A DNA stretch of 64,000 nucleotides from Bradyrhizobium betae (lineage in GTDB: Bacteria; Pseudomonadota; Alphaproteobacteria; Rhizobiales; Xanthobacteraceae), in NCBI RefSeq assembly GCF_008932115.1, contig NZ_CP044543.1:6392501-6456500 (forward strand), in the 5' to 3' direction. Of this stretch, positions 35,170 to 47,393 are shown one piece after another. How positions within the stretch are numbered: position 1 is the stretch's first letter; the number at the start of each line of letters is the position of its first letter. The notes beneath the pieces were generated by a model. The model was not told where the DNA came from. It ran no database searches and saw only the letters and a program-made list of their open reading frames with translations. A program made the position numbers and the translations under genes.

Positions 35170-36669
35170 ATGGAAGTTCTGACCAACGCTGAGATGGCGC
35201 GCGCCGACCAGCTCTCGATCGCGGCCGGCACGCCCGGCTTCAAGCTGATGCTGAGCGCGGGCCAGGCCGTCACTGAGGCCGCCAACGCGCTGGTGGAGGA
35301 GGGGCCGATCCTGATCGTGGCCGGCCCCGGCAACAACGGCGGCGACGGTTTCGTCGCGGCCGCCGAGCTTGCCGCGCAGGGCCGGGAGGTCTCGGTGATC
35401 CTGATGTGCGAGCGCGACCAGCTCCAGGGCGATGCGGCCTCTGCCGCGCGCGGCTGGAAGCATCCGGTGCTCCCGTTCAATCCGCAGGCGATCGGACGGC
35501 CCGCGTTGATCATCGATGCGCTGTTCGGCGCGGGCCTCAGTCGTCCGGTCGACGGCGAGGCCCGAGCGATGATCGAGGCGATCAACGCCAACGGCGCGCC
35601 CGTGCTTGCGGTCGACCTGCCGAGCGGCATCAACGGCACCAGCGCCGGCGTGATGGGCGTGGCGGTGAATGCCACCGAGACCGTCACCTTCTTCCGCAAG
35701 AAGCCGGCGCACCTGTTGATGCCCGGCCGGATGCATTGCGGCCACGTGCGCGTCGCCGACATCGGGATCGACGCAAAGGTGCTGGACGAGATCGCGCCGC
35801 GGATTTTCGAGAACGATCCGGATTTCTGGGGCGCCGCCTTTCCGGTGCCGCGCATCGACGGCCACAAATACGCGCGGGGCCATGTGCTCGCGGTCTCCGG
35901 CGATGCGGCGGCGACGGGGGCTGCGCGGCTCGCTGCGCGTGCAGCGCTGCGGGCTGGTGCGGGTCTCGTGACGCTGGCGACCCCGCGCGATGCGCTCGCG
36001 ATCAATGCAGCCGCGCTGACCGCGGTGATGGTTCGTCCCGTCGACACCGCGATCGAGTTCGGCGAGCTGCTCGGCGACAAGCGCTACAACACCTGCATGA
36101 TCGGTCCCGGCACCGGCGTCGGCGAGCGCACCTGCGACTTCGTCCACACGGCGCTCAGCGCGCAGCGGCATCTGGTGCTCGACGCCGATGCGTTGACGAG
36201 CTTTGCCGCCAACCCCGAGCGCCTGTTCGAGTCGATCAAATCCTCGCAGGACAATGCGGTGGTGCTGACGCCGCACGAAGGCGAGTTTCCGCGGCTGTTC
36301 TCCGATCTCAGCAACAAATATCCGGGCCGCTCGAAGCTGGAGCGCGTCCGCGCCGCTGCCGAGCGTTCCGGCGCGGTCGTGCTCTTGAAGGGGCCTGACA
36401 CCACGATCGCGGCGCCGGACGGCCGCGCCACCATCGCCGCCAACGCACCGCCCTGGCTCGCCACCGCCGGCGCCGGCGACGTGCTCGCCGGGATCATCGC
36501 CGGGCTTTTGGCGCAAGGTGTGCCAGCCTTCGAAGCCGCCAGCATCGGCGTCTGGATGCACGGCGAGGCTGGCAGCGAGGCGGGACCCGGCCTGATTGCG
36601 GAGGATTTGACCGAGACGCTGCCTGCCGTGCACCGGCGGATTTATGGTGCGCTTGGGGTGGAGTACTAA
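35170..36669 (+). CDS. nnr: bifunctional NAD(P)HX epimerase / ADP-dependent NAD(P)HX dehydratase
   Basis: A 499-residue fusion that repairs hydrated NADH and NADPH. The N-terminal YjeF epimerase domain shows MEVLTNAEMARADQLSIAAGTPGFKLM, ILIVAGPGNNGGDGFVAAAELAAQG and VLAVDLPSGINGTSAG. The C-terminal ribokinase-like dehydratase domain shows HKYARGHVLAVSGDAAATGAARLAARAALRAGAGLVTLA, IGPGTGVG, LDADALTSFA, LTPHEGEFPRLF and PPWLATAGAGDVLAGIIAGLLAQG. ATG 35170 is chosen from homology; an upstream in-frame Met at 35095 is unsupported. The GNAT gene follows without a gap. Confidence 0.95.
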   Translation: MEVLTNAEMARADQLSIAAGTPGFKLMLSAGQAVTEAANALVEEGPILIVAGPGNNGGDGFVAAAELAAQGREVSVILMCERDQLQGDAASAARGWKHPVLPFNPQAIGRPALIIDALFGAGLSRPVDGEARAMIEAINANGAPVLAVDLPSGINGTSAGVMGVAVNATETVTFFRKKPAHLLMPGRMHCGHVRVADIGIDAKVLDEIAPRIFENDPDFWGAAFPVPRIDGHKYARGHVLAVSGDAAATGAARLAARAALRAGAGLVTLATPRDALAINAAALTAVMVRPVDTAIEFGELLGDKRYNTCMIGPGTGVGERTCDFVHTALSAQRHLVLDADALTSFAANPERLFESIKSSQDNAVVLTPHEGEFPRLFSDLSNKYPGRSKLERVRAAAERSGAVVLLKGPDTTIAAPDGRATIAANAPPWLATAGAGDVLAGIIAGLLAQGVPAFEAASIGVWMHGEAGSEAGPGLIAEDLTETLPAVHRRIYGALGVEY

Positions 36670-37113
36670 GTGATCAGAGAGCTCGCGCTCACCGATACGG
36701 GCGCGGCAGCGCGGCTCCATCGGATTGCCTTTGACCATGCGATGCCTCGGCTCGTCGGGCTATATACGCCCGGCGAGGACCGCTGGTTCTACCGCGAGCA
36801 TGTCTTCGCGACGTGCCGCGTGTGGGGACGCTTCGACGGCGATGAGCTCAGCGGGCTTATCGCCTTCCATGACGGCTGGATCGAGCAGCTCTACGTGCTT
36901 CCCGCTGCCCACGGCCGCGGCGTCGGCACCGAACTCCTCGACATCGCCAAGGGCGCCTACGGACGGCTCGAGCTCTGGACCTTCCAGCGCAACGCGCGAG
37001 CGCGACGCTTCTATGAAGCGCGCGGGTTCACGCTGGTCGAAAAGACCGACGGAACGCGGAACGAGGAGCGGGAGCCCGACGTCCGCTACCTCTGGACGCG
37101 TGCGGGCCGATAA
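36670..37113 (+). CDS. GNAT-family N-acetyltransferase
   Basis: A 147-residue GNAT protein: IRELALTDTGAAARLHRIAFDHAMPRLVGLYTPGEDRWFYREHVF then GLIAFHDGWIEQLYVLPAAHGRGVGTELLDIAKGAYGRLELWTFQRNARARRFYEARGFTLVE. HGRGVG is the acetyl-CoA-binding loop. Substrate unknown. It starts with GTG directly after the TAA of the repair gene, so translation is coupled and the two are one transcription unit. Confidence 0.88.
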   Translation: MIRELALTDTGAAARLHRIAFDHAMPRLVGLYTPGEDRWFYREHVFATCRVWGRFDGDELSGLIAFHDGWIEQLYVLPAAHGRGVGTELLDIAKGAYGRLELWTFQRNARARRFYEARGFTLVEKTDGTRNEEREPDVRYLWTRAGR

Positions 37114-37114
37114 C

Positions 37115-38431
37115 TCATTCCACCGCGTACCAGCGCACCAGCCGCGGTGCGGCCCAGTCGGTGACGACGGATTCGATCAGCCATCGTCCGGGGGAGGTCG
37201 CGGCGAAGGCGATGCGCTGGGTCTGGCCGGGCTCGATGGCGATCGTGTCGAGCCAGTAGGGCTTCCAGCCGTCGTCGAGCCGGTCGAGCAGACGGAAGTG
37301 ATGGCCGTGCAGGTGGAACACACTGGTGACCGGCGCGGGGTTCTTGAGGGCCAGCACGACGGTGCGGCCGGGCTTGGTACGGAAGGCGGGAGCGGAGGCG
37401 ACGGAGAAGCTTGCAGGCCGCGTCCAGCCGGCGTCGGGTGCGCCGAGCGCGACATCGAACCGCAGGGCGGCTCTCAGATCGAGCTTCTCAGGCAGGTCGT
37501 TCGGCGGGAGCCGCTCGGGCGGCCGCAGCGGCACGCGCCGGTCCGGTCCGCCCGATATCGTGAGCTTCCCGATGGAGCGCGCCTCCTTGCCGTCATGGAG
37601 CAGGATTGGGACCGATGCGGCCGCATCCACTACGGCGTCGGCGCGTGCCCCGGGGGCCAGCACCAGGGCGCCGCTCCGTGCCGGGAACGGCTCGGCCGGT
37701 TGTCCGTCCAGCGCCACCACGCGGACGTCGTGATTCTCCAATTTGATCGCCAGGACAGATCGTTGCGAGCCGTTGATGAAGCGCAGCCGCAACCGCTCAC
37801 CGGCCTTGGCTGAGAGTTTGAATGAAGTCTGCCCGTTGATTGTGTAGAGCGGTGTCGTGTCCCTCGGGTCATGCCCCGGGGGCAGCGCGGTCCCGTCCTG
37901 CCGCAAGCGCCATTCCTCGATCAGCAGGATCTCGTCGCGATCGACGGCGACCCGGATTGTTTCGTCGGCGATGATCGGAAGCGGGCGTGCGGGTTGCTTG
38001 AGGCCGTCCTCGAAAAGGCGGAAGTCGGCTAGTAGAGTTCCGGCATTTGCTATTGAAATAATTGATGTTTCGGTGGCATCCGGCGCTGTCGGGGCGCGCC
38101 CCCGCAGCGGGTCTGCCCCGGCCGCGGCATTCAGGCCGTACCAGACTGGGGCAAGCGGCACAGGCAGGTCGTTCCGGAAGACCACCTCGCAGCGGTCGCC
38201 ACGCTTGAGACGGACGCCCCTGGTGTGGCTTACGGCGGCGAGCTCCCAGATTGGTGTAGCCGGCTGACCTGGCCGCAGAGCCAGGGTCGCGAGTCGGGCC
38301 TGGAGCGCGACCTGGGCGGTCACCAGCGGGCCCGCACCGCCGGACATCAACCCGGCCGCAGAGGCCCCGAGCGAGGCGCCAAGACCGCCGAGAACCTCGC
38401 GCCTGGTCGGGTCGAATATCCGCATTTTCAT
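37115..38431 (-). CDS. Tat-exported multicopper-oxidase-fold protein lacking most copper ligands
   Basis: A 438-residue protein with a twin-arginine signal (TRREVLGGLGASLGASAAGLMSGG, residues 10-33) and three cupredoxin domains as in multicopper oxidases and FtsP/SufI. Only one of four histidine clusters survives (SVFHLHGHHFRLLD). The first (usually HWHG) reads VWYGLN, the second (usually HxH) reads LADFRLFEDG, and the terminal HCHxxxHxxxG(M) reads RWLIESVVTDWAAPRL. It should fold but cannot hold the full T1/T2/T3 copper set, like FtsP, which stabilises the divisome. A periplasmic structural or chaperone role is plausible. Start ATG 38431 or 38425. Divergent from tRNA-Leu. Confidence 0.8.
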   Translation of the reverse strand: MKMRIFDPTRREVLGGLGASLGASAAGLMSGGAGPLVTAQVALQARLATLALRPGQPATPIWELAAVSHTRGVRLKRGDRCEVVFRNDLPVPLAPVWYGLNAAAGADPLRGRAPTAPDATETSIISIANAGTLLADFRLFEDGLKQPARPLPIIADETIRVAVDRDEILLIEEWRLRQDGTALPPGHDPRDTTPLYTINGQTSFKLSAKAGERLRLRFINGSQRSVLAIKLENHDVRVVALDGQPAEPFPARSGALVLAPGARADAVVDAAASVPILLHDGKEARSIGKLTISGGPDRRVPLRPPERLPPNDLPEKLDLRAALRFDVALGAPDAGWTRPASFSVASAPAFRTKPGRTVVLALKNPAPVTSVFHLHGHHFRLLDRLDDGWKPYWLDTIAIEPGQTQRIAFAATSPGRWLIESVVTDWAAPRLVRWYAVE

Positions 38432-38594
38432 GGCTCGATCCGGACCATGCCGCACTGGATAAGTCCAGCCATCCTGCCTACTTGCTGCCGACTTGAAGCC
38501 TGCCTCGATCAGGCCATTTTTTTGCTGCGAACAGGCGGGCACATGCTATAAGCCCGCCGCCCGCGGCATCGCGGCCGGTCTTGATGCAAATTAC

Positions 38595-38679
38595 GCGGGC
38601 GTGGCGGAACTGGTAGACGCGCTGGATTTAGGTTCCAGTGACGAAAGTTGTGGGGGTTCGAGTCCCTCCGCCCGCACCA
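38595..38679 (+). tRNA. tRNA-Leu (anticodon UAG)
   Basis: An 85-base class II tRNA: acceptor GCGGGCG with CGCCCGC, a five-pair anticodon stem CTGGA/TCCAG with loop TTTAGGT (anticodon TAG), a long variable arm of about 13 bases, T-loop TTCGAGT, and an encoded CCA end. It reads CUA and, by wobble, other CUN codons. Confidence 0.97.
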
Positions 38680-38853
38680 AGCGCTTTCAGCGTTTGCACG
38701 GATTACTGAAGGGCTGCTTCCACACGGAGTTTTTCCGGCGGAAGCGGTTCGATGAACCGCCGGCGTTGAGGCGTTCGCCTCGCGCCGGATCGATTAATGA
38801 CAGCGTCCCGACACGCAATGTGCCGGGGCCGAACGAGAAGAAGATTGGACGCC

Positions 38854-40215
38854 ATGCAGGTCACAGAAACCCTCTCGGAAGGTTTGAAGCACGAGTTCAA
38901 GATCAGCGTTCCCGCGTCTGATCTCGACGCCAAGGCCGGCGCCAAGCTCGTCGACCTCAAGGACAAGGTCCGCATCAACGGCTTCCGTCCCGGCAAGGTG
39001 CCGGTCTCTCACCTCAAGAAGGTCTATGGCCGCTCGGTGATGGCCGAGACCATCGACCAGACCATCCGCGACACCAACACGCAGCTGTTCTCCGAGCGCG
39101 GCTTCCGCCTTGCGACCGAGCCGAAGATCACCATGCCGAGCGAGCAGGCCGAGGTCGAGGAGCTGTTGAGCGGCAAGACCGATCTGACCTACACGGTCGC
39201 GATCGAGGTGGTGCCGGCGATCGCGCTCGCCGACTTCAAGTCCTTCCAGGTCGAGAAGCCGGTCGCCGACGTGACCGACGCCGACGTCGACGAGGCGATC
39301 AAGCGCATCGCTGATTCCAACCGCGGCTATGCCGCGAAGGCGGACGGCGCCAAGGCTGAGTCGGGCGACCGCGTCACCATCAGCTTCAAGGGCACCATCA
39401 ACGGCGAAGCCTTCGAGGGCGGCACCGGCGAGGGCATCCAGGTCGTGATCGGCTCCAACACCTTCATTCCGGGCTTCGAGGAGCAGCTCATCGGCATCGG
39501 CGCGGGAGAGACCCGCACGCTCAAGGTGACGTTCCCGAAGAACTACATGAGCGAGAAGCTCGCCGGCCAGCCGGCCGAGTTCGAGACCACCGCGACGACG
39601 ATCGAGGCGCCGCAGGACATCGCGATCGACGACGAGTTCGCCAAGACGCTTGGCCTCGAATCGCTGGACAAGCTGAAGGAGGCTGCGCGCGAGCGGCTGG
39701 TCGCCGAGTTCTCGACCGCGACGCGCCAGCGCGTCAAGCGTGCGCTGCTCGACCAGCTCGACGAGGCCCATCGCTTCGAGGCACCGCCCTCGCTCGTCGA
39801 CGAGGAGTTCAATCTGATGTGGAACTCGGTCAGGGCCGAGATGGACTCCGCGGCCAAGACCTTTGCCGACGAGAACACCACTGAGGACGCCGCCAAGGAA
39901 GAGTACCGCAAGATCGCCGACCGCCGCGTGCGCCTCGGCCTCGTGCTCTCGGAGATCGGCGAGAAGAACAAGATCACCGTGACCGACGACGAGGTCGGCC
40001 GTGCCGTGATCGAGCGGGCGCGCTCGATGCCCGGGCGCGAGAAGGAAGTCTGGGACTATTACCGCAGCAACGCCCAGGCGTTGGCCCAGCTTCGTGCACC
40101 GATTTACGAGGACAAGGTCGTCGACTTCATCCTCGAGCTCGCCAACGTGACCGAGAAGAAGGTCTCGCGCGACGACCTCTACAAGGACGACGAGACGGAA
40201 AAGACCGCAGCCTGA
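38854..40215 (+). CDS. tig: trigger factor, ribosome-associated chaperone/PPIase
   Basis: A 453-residue protein with the three trigger-factor domains: ribosome-binding [59 protein letters not shown] (the GFRxGKxP signature), an FKBP-type domain around [44 protein letters not shown], and a helical C-terminal cradle. It meets nascent chains at the exit tunnel. Position ahead of clpP and clpX is standard. ATG 38854 chosen on homology (open frame from 38797). A strong terminator follows, so it is largely separate from clpP. Confidence 0.97.
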   Translation: MQVTETLSEGLKHEFKISVPASDLDAKAGAKLVDLKDKVRINGFRPGKVPVSHLKKVYGRSVMAETIDQTIRDTNTQLFSERGFRLATEPKITMPSEQAEVEELLSGKTDLTYTVAIEVVPAIALADFKSFQVEKPVADVTDADVDEAIKRIADSNRGYAAKADGAKAESGDRVTISFKGTINGEAFEGGTGEGIQVVIGSNTFIPGFEEQLIGIGAGETRTLKVTFPKNYMSEKLAGQPAEFETTATTIEAPQDIAIDDEFAKTLGLESLDKLKEAARERLVAEFSTATRQRVKRALLDQLDEAHRFEAPPSLVDEEFNLMWNSVRAEMDSAAKTFADENTTEDAAKEEYRKIADRRVRLGLVLSEIGEKNKITVTDDEVGRAVIERARSMPGREKEVWDYYRSNAQALAQLRAPIYEDKVVDFILELANVTEKKVSRDDLYKDDETEKTAA

Positions 40216-40271
40216 AGGCTTTGAGCGATCCTTTCCCCAAGAAAGCCTTCTATTAAGGATGATCAAGGATC

Positions 40272-40307
40272 AGGCCCGGCTAGCCATGTGGCTGGCTGGG
40301 CCTTTTT
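40272..40307 (+). terminator. rho-independent terminator of tig
   Basis: A 14-bp stem with two G-T pairs (AGGCCCGGCTAGCC with GGCTGGCTGGGCCT), an ATGT loop and TTTT, 56 bases after the tig stop. Confidence 0.92.
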
Positions 40308-40519
40308 GCGAGAATCAGCTTCAAGTGCCGGGTGGATTAAGCCTTAATTCGCTCCGCACTTGTCTGGCGCGAATTGGGCTATATTTGTCGGTACGCCCTT
40401 TACCTACGCGTTCTACTTCTACCAACTTCCTGCATCACGGGACGTCCATCGGCCTTCCGGCAAGTCCAGCAAGCCTGGCAGCCAAGACTGGCGATGTCCT
40501 CCTAAAACCCAGGTGACTC
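40308..40519 (+). promoter_or_regulatory. clpP promoter region, possible heat-shock-type element
   Basis: CTTG at 40369-40372 and GCTATATTTG at 40378-40387 (15 bases apart if the second is read from its first G after the CTTG) resemble the alphaproteobacterial RpoH consensus (CTTG, then CYTATNTNNG), though the spacing is shorter than normal. No gene is visible in the gap. Confidence 0.3.
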
Positions 40520-41155
40520 ATGCGCGATCCGGTTGAAACCTACATGAACCTCGTGCCCATGGTGGTCGAGCAGACCAACCGTGGCGAGCGCGCCTACGAC
40601 ATTTTCTCGCGCCTTTTGAAGGAGCGCATCATCTTTCTGACCGGACCGGTCGAGGACGGCATGTCGACGCTGATCGTCGCGCAGCTCTTGTTCCTTGAGG
40701 CGGAAAATCCGAAGAAGGAAATCTCGATGTACATCAACTCGCCGGGCGGCGTGGTGACGTCGGGCCTTGCGATCTACGACACCATGCAGTTCATCCGTCC
40801 GCCGGTCTCGACGCTGTGCACGGGCCAGGCGGCCTCGATGGGCTCGCTGCTGCTCTGCGCCGGAGAGAAGGACATGCGCTTCTCGCTGCCGAACGCGCGC
40901 ATCATGGTGCATCAGCCCTCCGGCGGCTTCCAGGGCCAGGCCACCGACATCATGCTGCACGCCCAGGAAATCCTGAACCTGAAGAAGCGGCTCAACGAAA
41001 TCTACGTGAAGCACACCGGCCAGACCTACAAGACGATCGAGGATGCGCTGGAACGCGACAAGTTCCTGACCGCGAACGACGCCAAGGAGTTCGGTCTGGT
41101 GGACAGGGTCATCGACAAGCGCGCCGAGGAGCCGGCGGGCGTGAAGACCCCGTAG
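40520..41155 (+). CDS. clpP: ATP-dependent Clp protease proteolytic subunit
   Basis: A 211-residue serine protease that forms two heptameric rings with ClpX or ClpA as unfoldase. Catalytic Ser106 lies in [16 protein letters not shown], His131 in [18 protein letters not shown], and the aspartate in the conserved [10 protein letters not shown] region. The oxyanion loop [14 protein letters not shown] is intact. Full-length and closely similar to rhizobial ClpP. ClpX follows after 446 bases, probably from its own promoter. Confidence 0.98.
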   Translation: MRDPVETYMNLVPMVVEQTNRGERAYDIFSRLLKERIIFLTGPVEDGMSTLIVAQLLFLEAENPKKEISMYINSPGGVVTSGLAIYDTMQFIRPPVSTLCTGQAASMGSLLLCAGEKDMRFSLPNARIMVHQPSGGFQGQATDIMLHAQEILNLKKRLNEIYVKHTGQTYKTIEDALERDKFLTANDAKEFGLVDRVIDKRAEEPAGVKTP

Positions 41156-41601
41156 CACTACCGGGATGCAGCAGCGATCCCCGGCGTCGCGGGGGATCGT
41201 CAGGACGCCGTTCCTGCTAAGGACGCGTTCGGAGGGCGCGCAAAATCAATTTTGCGCCCAGCGGCAGGCAGAAAGTTCCGCTTTCGTGCTTGTTTTTCGT
41301 GGCAATCCAGCCACGCAGCCGCGATTTCGATCAGTTCTCCCGTGCCAAGACGTGAAATCACGGTATTGTCACGGGTAGCCGGCAGCTCCCCGATTAGCGA
41401 ATTCTTGATAGTCGGGTGACAGCATGGTTGGCTACGAAAGATCGGCTACTCTCGCGGAGAGTCGAGTGACCGTGATTCGCACGGGATGTAACGCGTAGGG
41501 TCTTTTTTGGTACGGAATTTGCTCTATTTGACTCCCATGCCGACTACTGTGTCGGAATGGGCGATCGAGCGGACGAGATCGAACCGCGGACGGAGACATG
41601 A
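41156..41601. other. intergenic region between clpP and clpX
   Basis: 446 bases without a gene I can support. A hairpin (CGATCCCC with GGGGATCG, 41175-41199) lies 20 bases after clpP and could slow transcription but has no T run. A second hairpin (ACTCTCGCGGAGAGT) is at about 41449-41463. The right part is AT-richer and probably carries the clpX promoter; no clear -35/-10 pair was found. Confidence 0.6.
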
Positions 41602-42873
41602 ATGAGTAAGGTCGGCACGAGCGACTCCAAGAACACGCTATATTGCTCGTTCTGCGGCAAGAGCCAGCACGAAGTCCGCAAACTGATCGCGGGTCCCACG
41701 GTCTTCATCTGCGACGAGTGCGTCGAGCTGTGCATGGACATCATCCGCGAGGAGAACAAATCCTCGCTGGTCAAGTCGCGCGACGGCATTCCGACGCCGA
41801 AGGAAATCTGCAAGGTGCTGGACGATTACGTGATCGGCCAGAGCCATGCCAAGAAGGTCCTGTCGGTCGCGGTGCACAACCACTACAAGCGCCTCAATCA
41901 CCAGACCAAGCACAACGACGTCGAGCTTGCGAAGTCGAACATCCTGCTGATCGGTCCGACCGGCTCGGGCAAGACGCTGCTCGCGCAGACGCTCGCCCGC
42001 ATCCTGGACGTGCCCTTCACGATGGCTGACGCGACGACGCTGACCGAAGCCGGCTATGTCGGCGAGGACGTCGAGAACATCATCCTGAAGCTGCTCCAGG
42101 CCGCCGACTACAATGTCGAGCGCGCCCAGCGCGGCATCGTCTACATCGACGAAATCGATAAGATCAGCCGCAAGTCCGACAATCCCTCGATCACGCGCGA
42201 CGTATCGGGTGAGGGCGTGCAGCAGGCGCTGCTGAAGATCATGGAAGGCACGGTGGCTTCGGTCCCGCCGCAGGGCGGCCGCAAGCATCCGCAGCAGGAG
42301 TTCCTGCAGGTGGATACCACCAACATCCTGTTCATCTGCGGCGGTGCGTTCGCCGGCCTCGAGAAGATCATCTCGGCGCGCGGCCGTTCGACCTCGATCG
42401 GCTTCGCCGCCCAGGTGCTCGCGCCGGAGGATCGCCGGACCGGCGAGATATTCCGTCACGTCGAGCCTGAGGACCTCTTGAAGTACGGCCTCATCCCCGA
42501 GTTCGTCGGCCGTCTGCCGGTCGTGGCGACGCTCGAGGACCTCGACGAGACGTCGCTGAAGAAGATCCTCACCGAGCCGAAGAACGCGCTGGTGAAACAG
42601 TACCAGCGGCTGTTCGAGATGGAGAACATCGAGCTGACCTTCGCCGACGAGGCGCTTGGCGCGGTCGCCCGCAAGGCGATCGAGCGCAAGACCGGCGCGC
42701 GTGGTCTGCGTTCGATCCTGGAGGCGATCCTGCTCGAGACCATGTTCGACCTGCCGGGCCTCGAAGGTGTGGAAGAAGTCGTGATTTCGCGCGAAGTCGT
42801 GGAAGGAACGGCCCGTCCGCTCTACATCTACGCCGATCGGTCCGATCGCGCCGTCGAGAACGCCAGCGCCTGA
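41602..42873 (+). CDS. clpX: ATP-dependent Clp protease ATP-binding subunit ClpX
   Basis: A 423-residue AAA+ unfoldase. The N-terminal zinc domain has Cys15, Cys18, Cys37 and Cys40; Walker A GPTGSGKT is at 118-125, the pore loop in [10 protein letters not shown], Walker B in [10 protein letters not shown], and sensor/arginine regions follow ([32 protein letters not shown]). It feeds tagged substrates to ClpP. In alphaproteobacteria ClpXP degrades CtrA, so it is essential for the cell cycle. No overlap with neighbours. Confidence 0.98.
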   Translation: MSKVGTSDSKNTLYCSFCGKSQHEVRKLIAGPTVFICDECVELCMDIIREENKSSLVKSRDGIPTPKEICKVLDDYVIGQSHAKKVLSVAVHNHYKRLNHQTKHNDVELAKSNILLIGPTGSGKTLLAQTLARILDVPFTMADATTLTEAGYVGEDVENIILKLLQAADYNVERAQRGIVYIDEIDKISRKSDNPSITRDVSGEGVQQALLKIMEGTVASVPPQGGRKHPQQEFLQVDTTNILFICGGAFAGLEKIISARGRSTSIGFAAQVLAPEDRRTGEIFRHVEPEDLLKYGLIPEFVGRLPVVATLEDLDETSLKKILTEPKNALVKQYQRLFEMENIELTFADEALGAVARKAIERKTGARGLRSILEAILLETMFDLPGLEGVEEVVISREVVEGTARPLYIYADRSDRAVENASA

Positions 42874-43197
42874 TTTGCGGCGCTGGAACGCTCCAATCGT
42901 CTTATCAAGTAAGGGCTGCGGAAAGTACCTCCGCAGCCGATGTTGCGTCGCTTATTCGCGTGCGTAAGCGCCTGATGGCGCGCGTCTTTCAATGACTTGA
43001 CACCCCCCCGGTCGATAGCCACCTAATATCGACGGCGAGCGACACTTCTGTTCAAGATTCGCCTCAGTTCCGATCCGGCAAGCCCGGTCCGCCCTGCAAA
43101 TGGCAGGCTGGTTTTGTGGATCACCTCGGCACCTTGTGGCGGTTGCGCATGAGCATGGCGGGCTGCGTGCAAGGGGGCAAAGCAAAAGGAAAAGGCC
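42874..43197. other. intergenic region between clpX and lon
   Basis: 324 bases. A stem GGCTGCGG with CCGCAGCC (42914-42938) lies 40 bases after clpX and may be a weak terminator. CTTGACA at 42996-43002, followed by a run of seven C and later CTAATAT, may belong to the lon promoter, although the spacing does not fit sigma-70 or RpoH. No gene is seen. Confidence 0.55.
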
Positions 43198-45621
<2,424 letters not shown>

Positions 45622-45643
45622 GATCGCAGCTCGGAAACATGAT

Positions 45644-45670
45644 AAAACGGCGCCTTCGGGCGCCGTTTTT
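45644..45670 (+). terminator. rho-independent terminator of lon
   Basis: AAAACGGCGCC and GGCGCCGTTTT form an 11-bp stem with a TTCG tetraloop followed by further T residues, 22 bases after the lon stop. Confidence 0.92.
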
Positions 45671-45707
45671 GTTTGGGGCAGGGGACGACGGACAAGAGGA
45701 TGCGGCG

Positions 45708-46112
45708 ATGCAGATCGACGGCCAATGCCGTTGCGGGCAGATCACCTTCGAGGCCGAGATCGATCCGGAGACGGTCTCGGTCTGTCATTGCCGGGACTGC
45801 CAGAGCCTGACGGGATCGCCGTTCCGGGTGACCGCGATCTGCACCAGTGCCGACGTCAAGCTGACCGGCGGCACCCCGAAGGTCTACGGCAAGCGCGGCG
45901 ACAATGGCCGGATGCGCTTCCAGCACTTTTGCGCCGACTGCGGCTCCCCGCTGTTCACCAGCGGCGAGGGCGACCAGGCCGACGATTGGGGCATCCGCTG
46001 GGGCAGCATCCGCCAGCGCGACCAATTGCGGCCCAGCCGCCAGATCTGGTGCCAGTCGGCGGCGGTATGGATCGACGCCGTGCCGGGGCTGCCAGGCAGG
46101 CCGGGGGATTGA
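45708..46112 (+). CDS. GFA-family zinc-binding protein
   Basis: A 134-residue protein of the glutathione-dependent formaldehyde-activating (Gfa/CENP-V) family. Zinc ligands are in GQCRCGQITFEAEI, VCHCRDCQSLTGSPFRV and HFCADCGSPLF. It probably folds around two zinc ions; Gfa itself makes S-hydroxymethylglutathione, but most family members are uncharacterised. ATG 45708 has AGAGGA upstream; the frame is open from 45639, inside the lon terminator. It converges with tRNA-Val. Confidence 0.88.
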   Translation: MQIDGQCRCGQITFEAEIDPETVSVCHCRDCQSLTGSPFRVTAICTSADVKLTGGTPKVYGKRGDNGRMRFQHFCADCGSPLFTSGEGDQADDWGIRWGSIRQRDQLRPSRQIWCQSAAVWIDAVPGLPGRPGD

Positions 46113-46131
46113 GATTCGGGTGTCCGGAGTT

Positions 46132-46208
46132 TGGTGGGCGGTCACGGATTCGAACCGCGGACCCTCTCGGTGTAAACGAGATGCTCTAACCAGCTGAGCT
46201 AACCGCCC
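46132..46208 (-). tRNA. tRNA-Val (anticodon UAC)
   Basis: 77 bases on the minus strand: acceptor GGGCGGT with ACCGCCC, D-loop GCTCAGCTGGTTAGAGC, anticodon stem TCTCG/CGAGA with loop TTTACAC (anticodon TAC), T-loop TTCGAAT and an encoded CCA end. Confidence 0.96.
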
Positions 46209-46335
46209 CACGGCGCCTCTTTAGCGCTCCAGTGGGTGCTGGAGCAAGAGGTGGGCGCGTCGCAAACCGCGCTGATTTGACCGCTTGATTGGCTTTCGGC
46301 GTGGTATCACCACCCGCAAAACGACAGGGGGCTCA

Positions 46336-47196
46336 ATGCAACAGCCAAGTGGACACGAGCAAAACGCCGACCAGATCGCCTATTGGAACGGGCCGAGCGG
46401 ACAGCGCTGGGCCGACCGCCATGCGGCACAGGAAACGCTGCTCGGACCCATTGCCGAGGTGCTGATCGATCGCGCGAGGCCGAAGCCGGGCGAGCGCATT
46501 CTCGATGTCGGTTGCGGCTCCGGCGCGACGACGTTTGCGTTCGCCAAAGCAGTGGCGCCAAATGGATTTGCGCTCGGCCTCGACGTCTCCGAACCGATGC
46601 TGTCGCAGGCGCGCGCGTTTGCGCCAAAAGGGCTGCCGCTCGATTTCGTGCTGGCGGATGCGACCGTCTATCCGTTCGAGCCGGCGAGTTTTGATCTGCT
46701 CGCCTCGCGCTTCGGCGTGATGTTCTTCGCCGATCCCATCGCGTCCTTCACCAATCTGCGCCGCGCGCTGAAGCCGTCGGGGCGGCTGGCGTTTGCCTGC
46801 TGGCGCGAGCCGAAGGAAAATCCGTGGATGATGGCGCCGCTGATGGCGGTCTACAAACATGTGCCCAAGATGCCGCCGGTCGGGCCGGAGGAGCCGGGCC
46901 CGTTCGCCTTCGCCTCGGAAGAGCGCGTGATGCGTATCCTGTCGGGCGCGGGCTTCGTCAACGTGGCGATGGAGCCGCACAATCTGGCGATGGACATCGC
47001 CATCGGTGGCGGTCTCGATGCGGCGGTCGAGGGCTCGCTCCAGATCGGCCCCGCCAGCCGCGCGCTGCAGGGCCATCCGCCGGAGACATATGCGGCCGCC
47101 AAGGCGTCGATCCGCGAAACGCTCGCGCCGTTCCAGAAGGGGCAGAGCGTGGCGTTGCAGGGCGCGATCTGGATCGTGACGGCGAAGGCGGGGTAG
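46336..47196 (+). CDS. class I SAM-dependent methyltransferase
   Basis: A 286-residue methyltransferase. YWNGPSGQRWADRHAAQETLLGPIAEVL precedes motif I ILDVGCGSGATTFAFAKAV, motif II/III follow (ALGLDVSEPM; FDFVLADATVYPF), and FGVMFFADPIASFTNLRRALKPSGRLAFACWREPKENPW is the UbiE/COQ5-like closing block. The substrate is probably a small molecule. ATG 46336 has AGGGGG upstream. Monocistronic, with a family C repeat downstream. Confidence 0.9.
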   Translation: MQQPSGHEQNADQIAYWNGPSGQRWADRHAAQETLLGPIAEVLIDRARPKPGERILDVGCGSGATTFAFAKAVAPNGFALGLDVSEPMLSQARAFAPKGLPLDFVLADATVYPFEPASFDLLASRFGVMFFADPIASFTNLRRALKPSGRLAFACWREPKENPWMMAPLMAVYKHVPKMPPVGPEEPGPFAFASEERVMRILSGAGFVNVAMEPHNLAMDIAIGGGLDAAVEGSLQIGPASRALQGHPPETYAAAKASIRETLAPFQKGQSVALQGAIWIVTAKAG

Positions 47197-47230
47197 GCCT
47201 CTGCCATCATAGCGGCTTACCTATCAGACC

Positions 47231-47359
47231 CGTCATCCTGAGGTGCGACTGGTGCGATGCTCAGCATCGCGCCGGGAGCTTCGAAGGATGAACGGCCAGG
47301 ATGCAGCCGGGCCGTCGCCCTTCGAGGCTCGCCGAAGAGGCGAGCACCTCAGGGTGACG
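47231..47359. repeat. 129-bp palindromic intergenic repeat, family C copy 2
   Basis: Same length and orientation as 30541-30669, with outer arms CGTCATCCTGAGGTGCGA and CACCTCAGGGTGACG and interior stem GCGATGCTCAGCATCGC. Compensating changes are visible, for example AAGCGGCC-type sequence in copy 1 becomes GGCGAGC here together with its partner. Confidence 0.85.
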
Positions 47360-47393
47360 GTGAGGGACTTGGGACAACGTCCGCAGCAGCCAC

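Noticed and set aside
38744..38760. Hairpin GCGGTTC-GAT-GAACCGC after tRNA-Leu as a terminator
   Set aside because: It lacks a T run and lies in the leader of tig; a terminator call is not supported.
46132..46208. Integration of a mobile island at the 3' end of tRNA-Val
   Set aside because: The accessory genes lie on the 5' side of this tRNA, not on its 3' side, and no integrase or duplicated tRNA end was seen.
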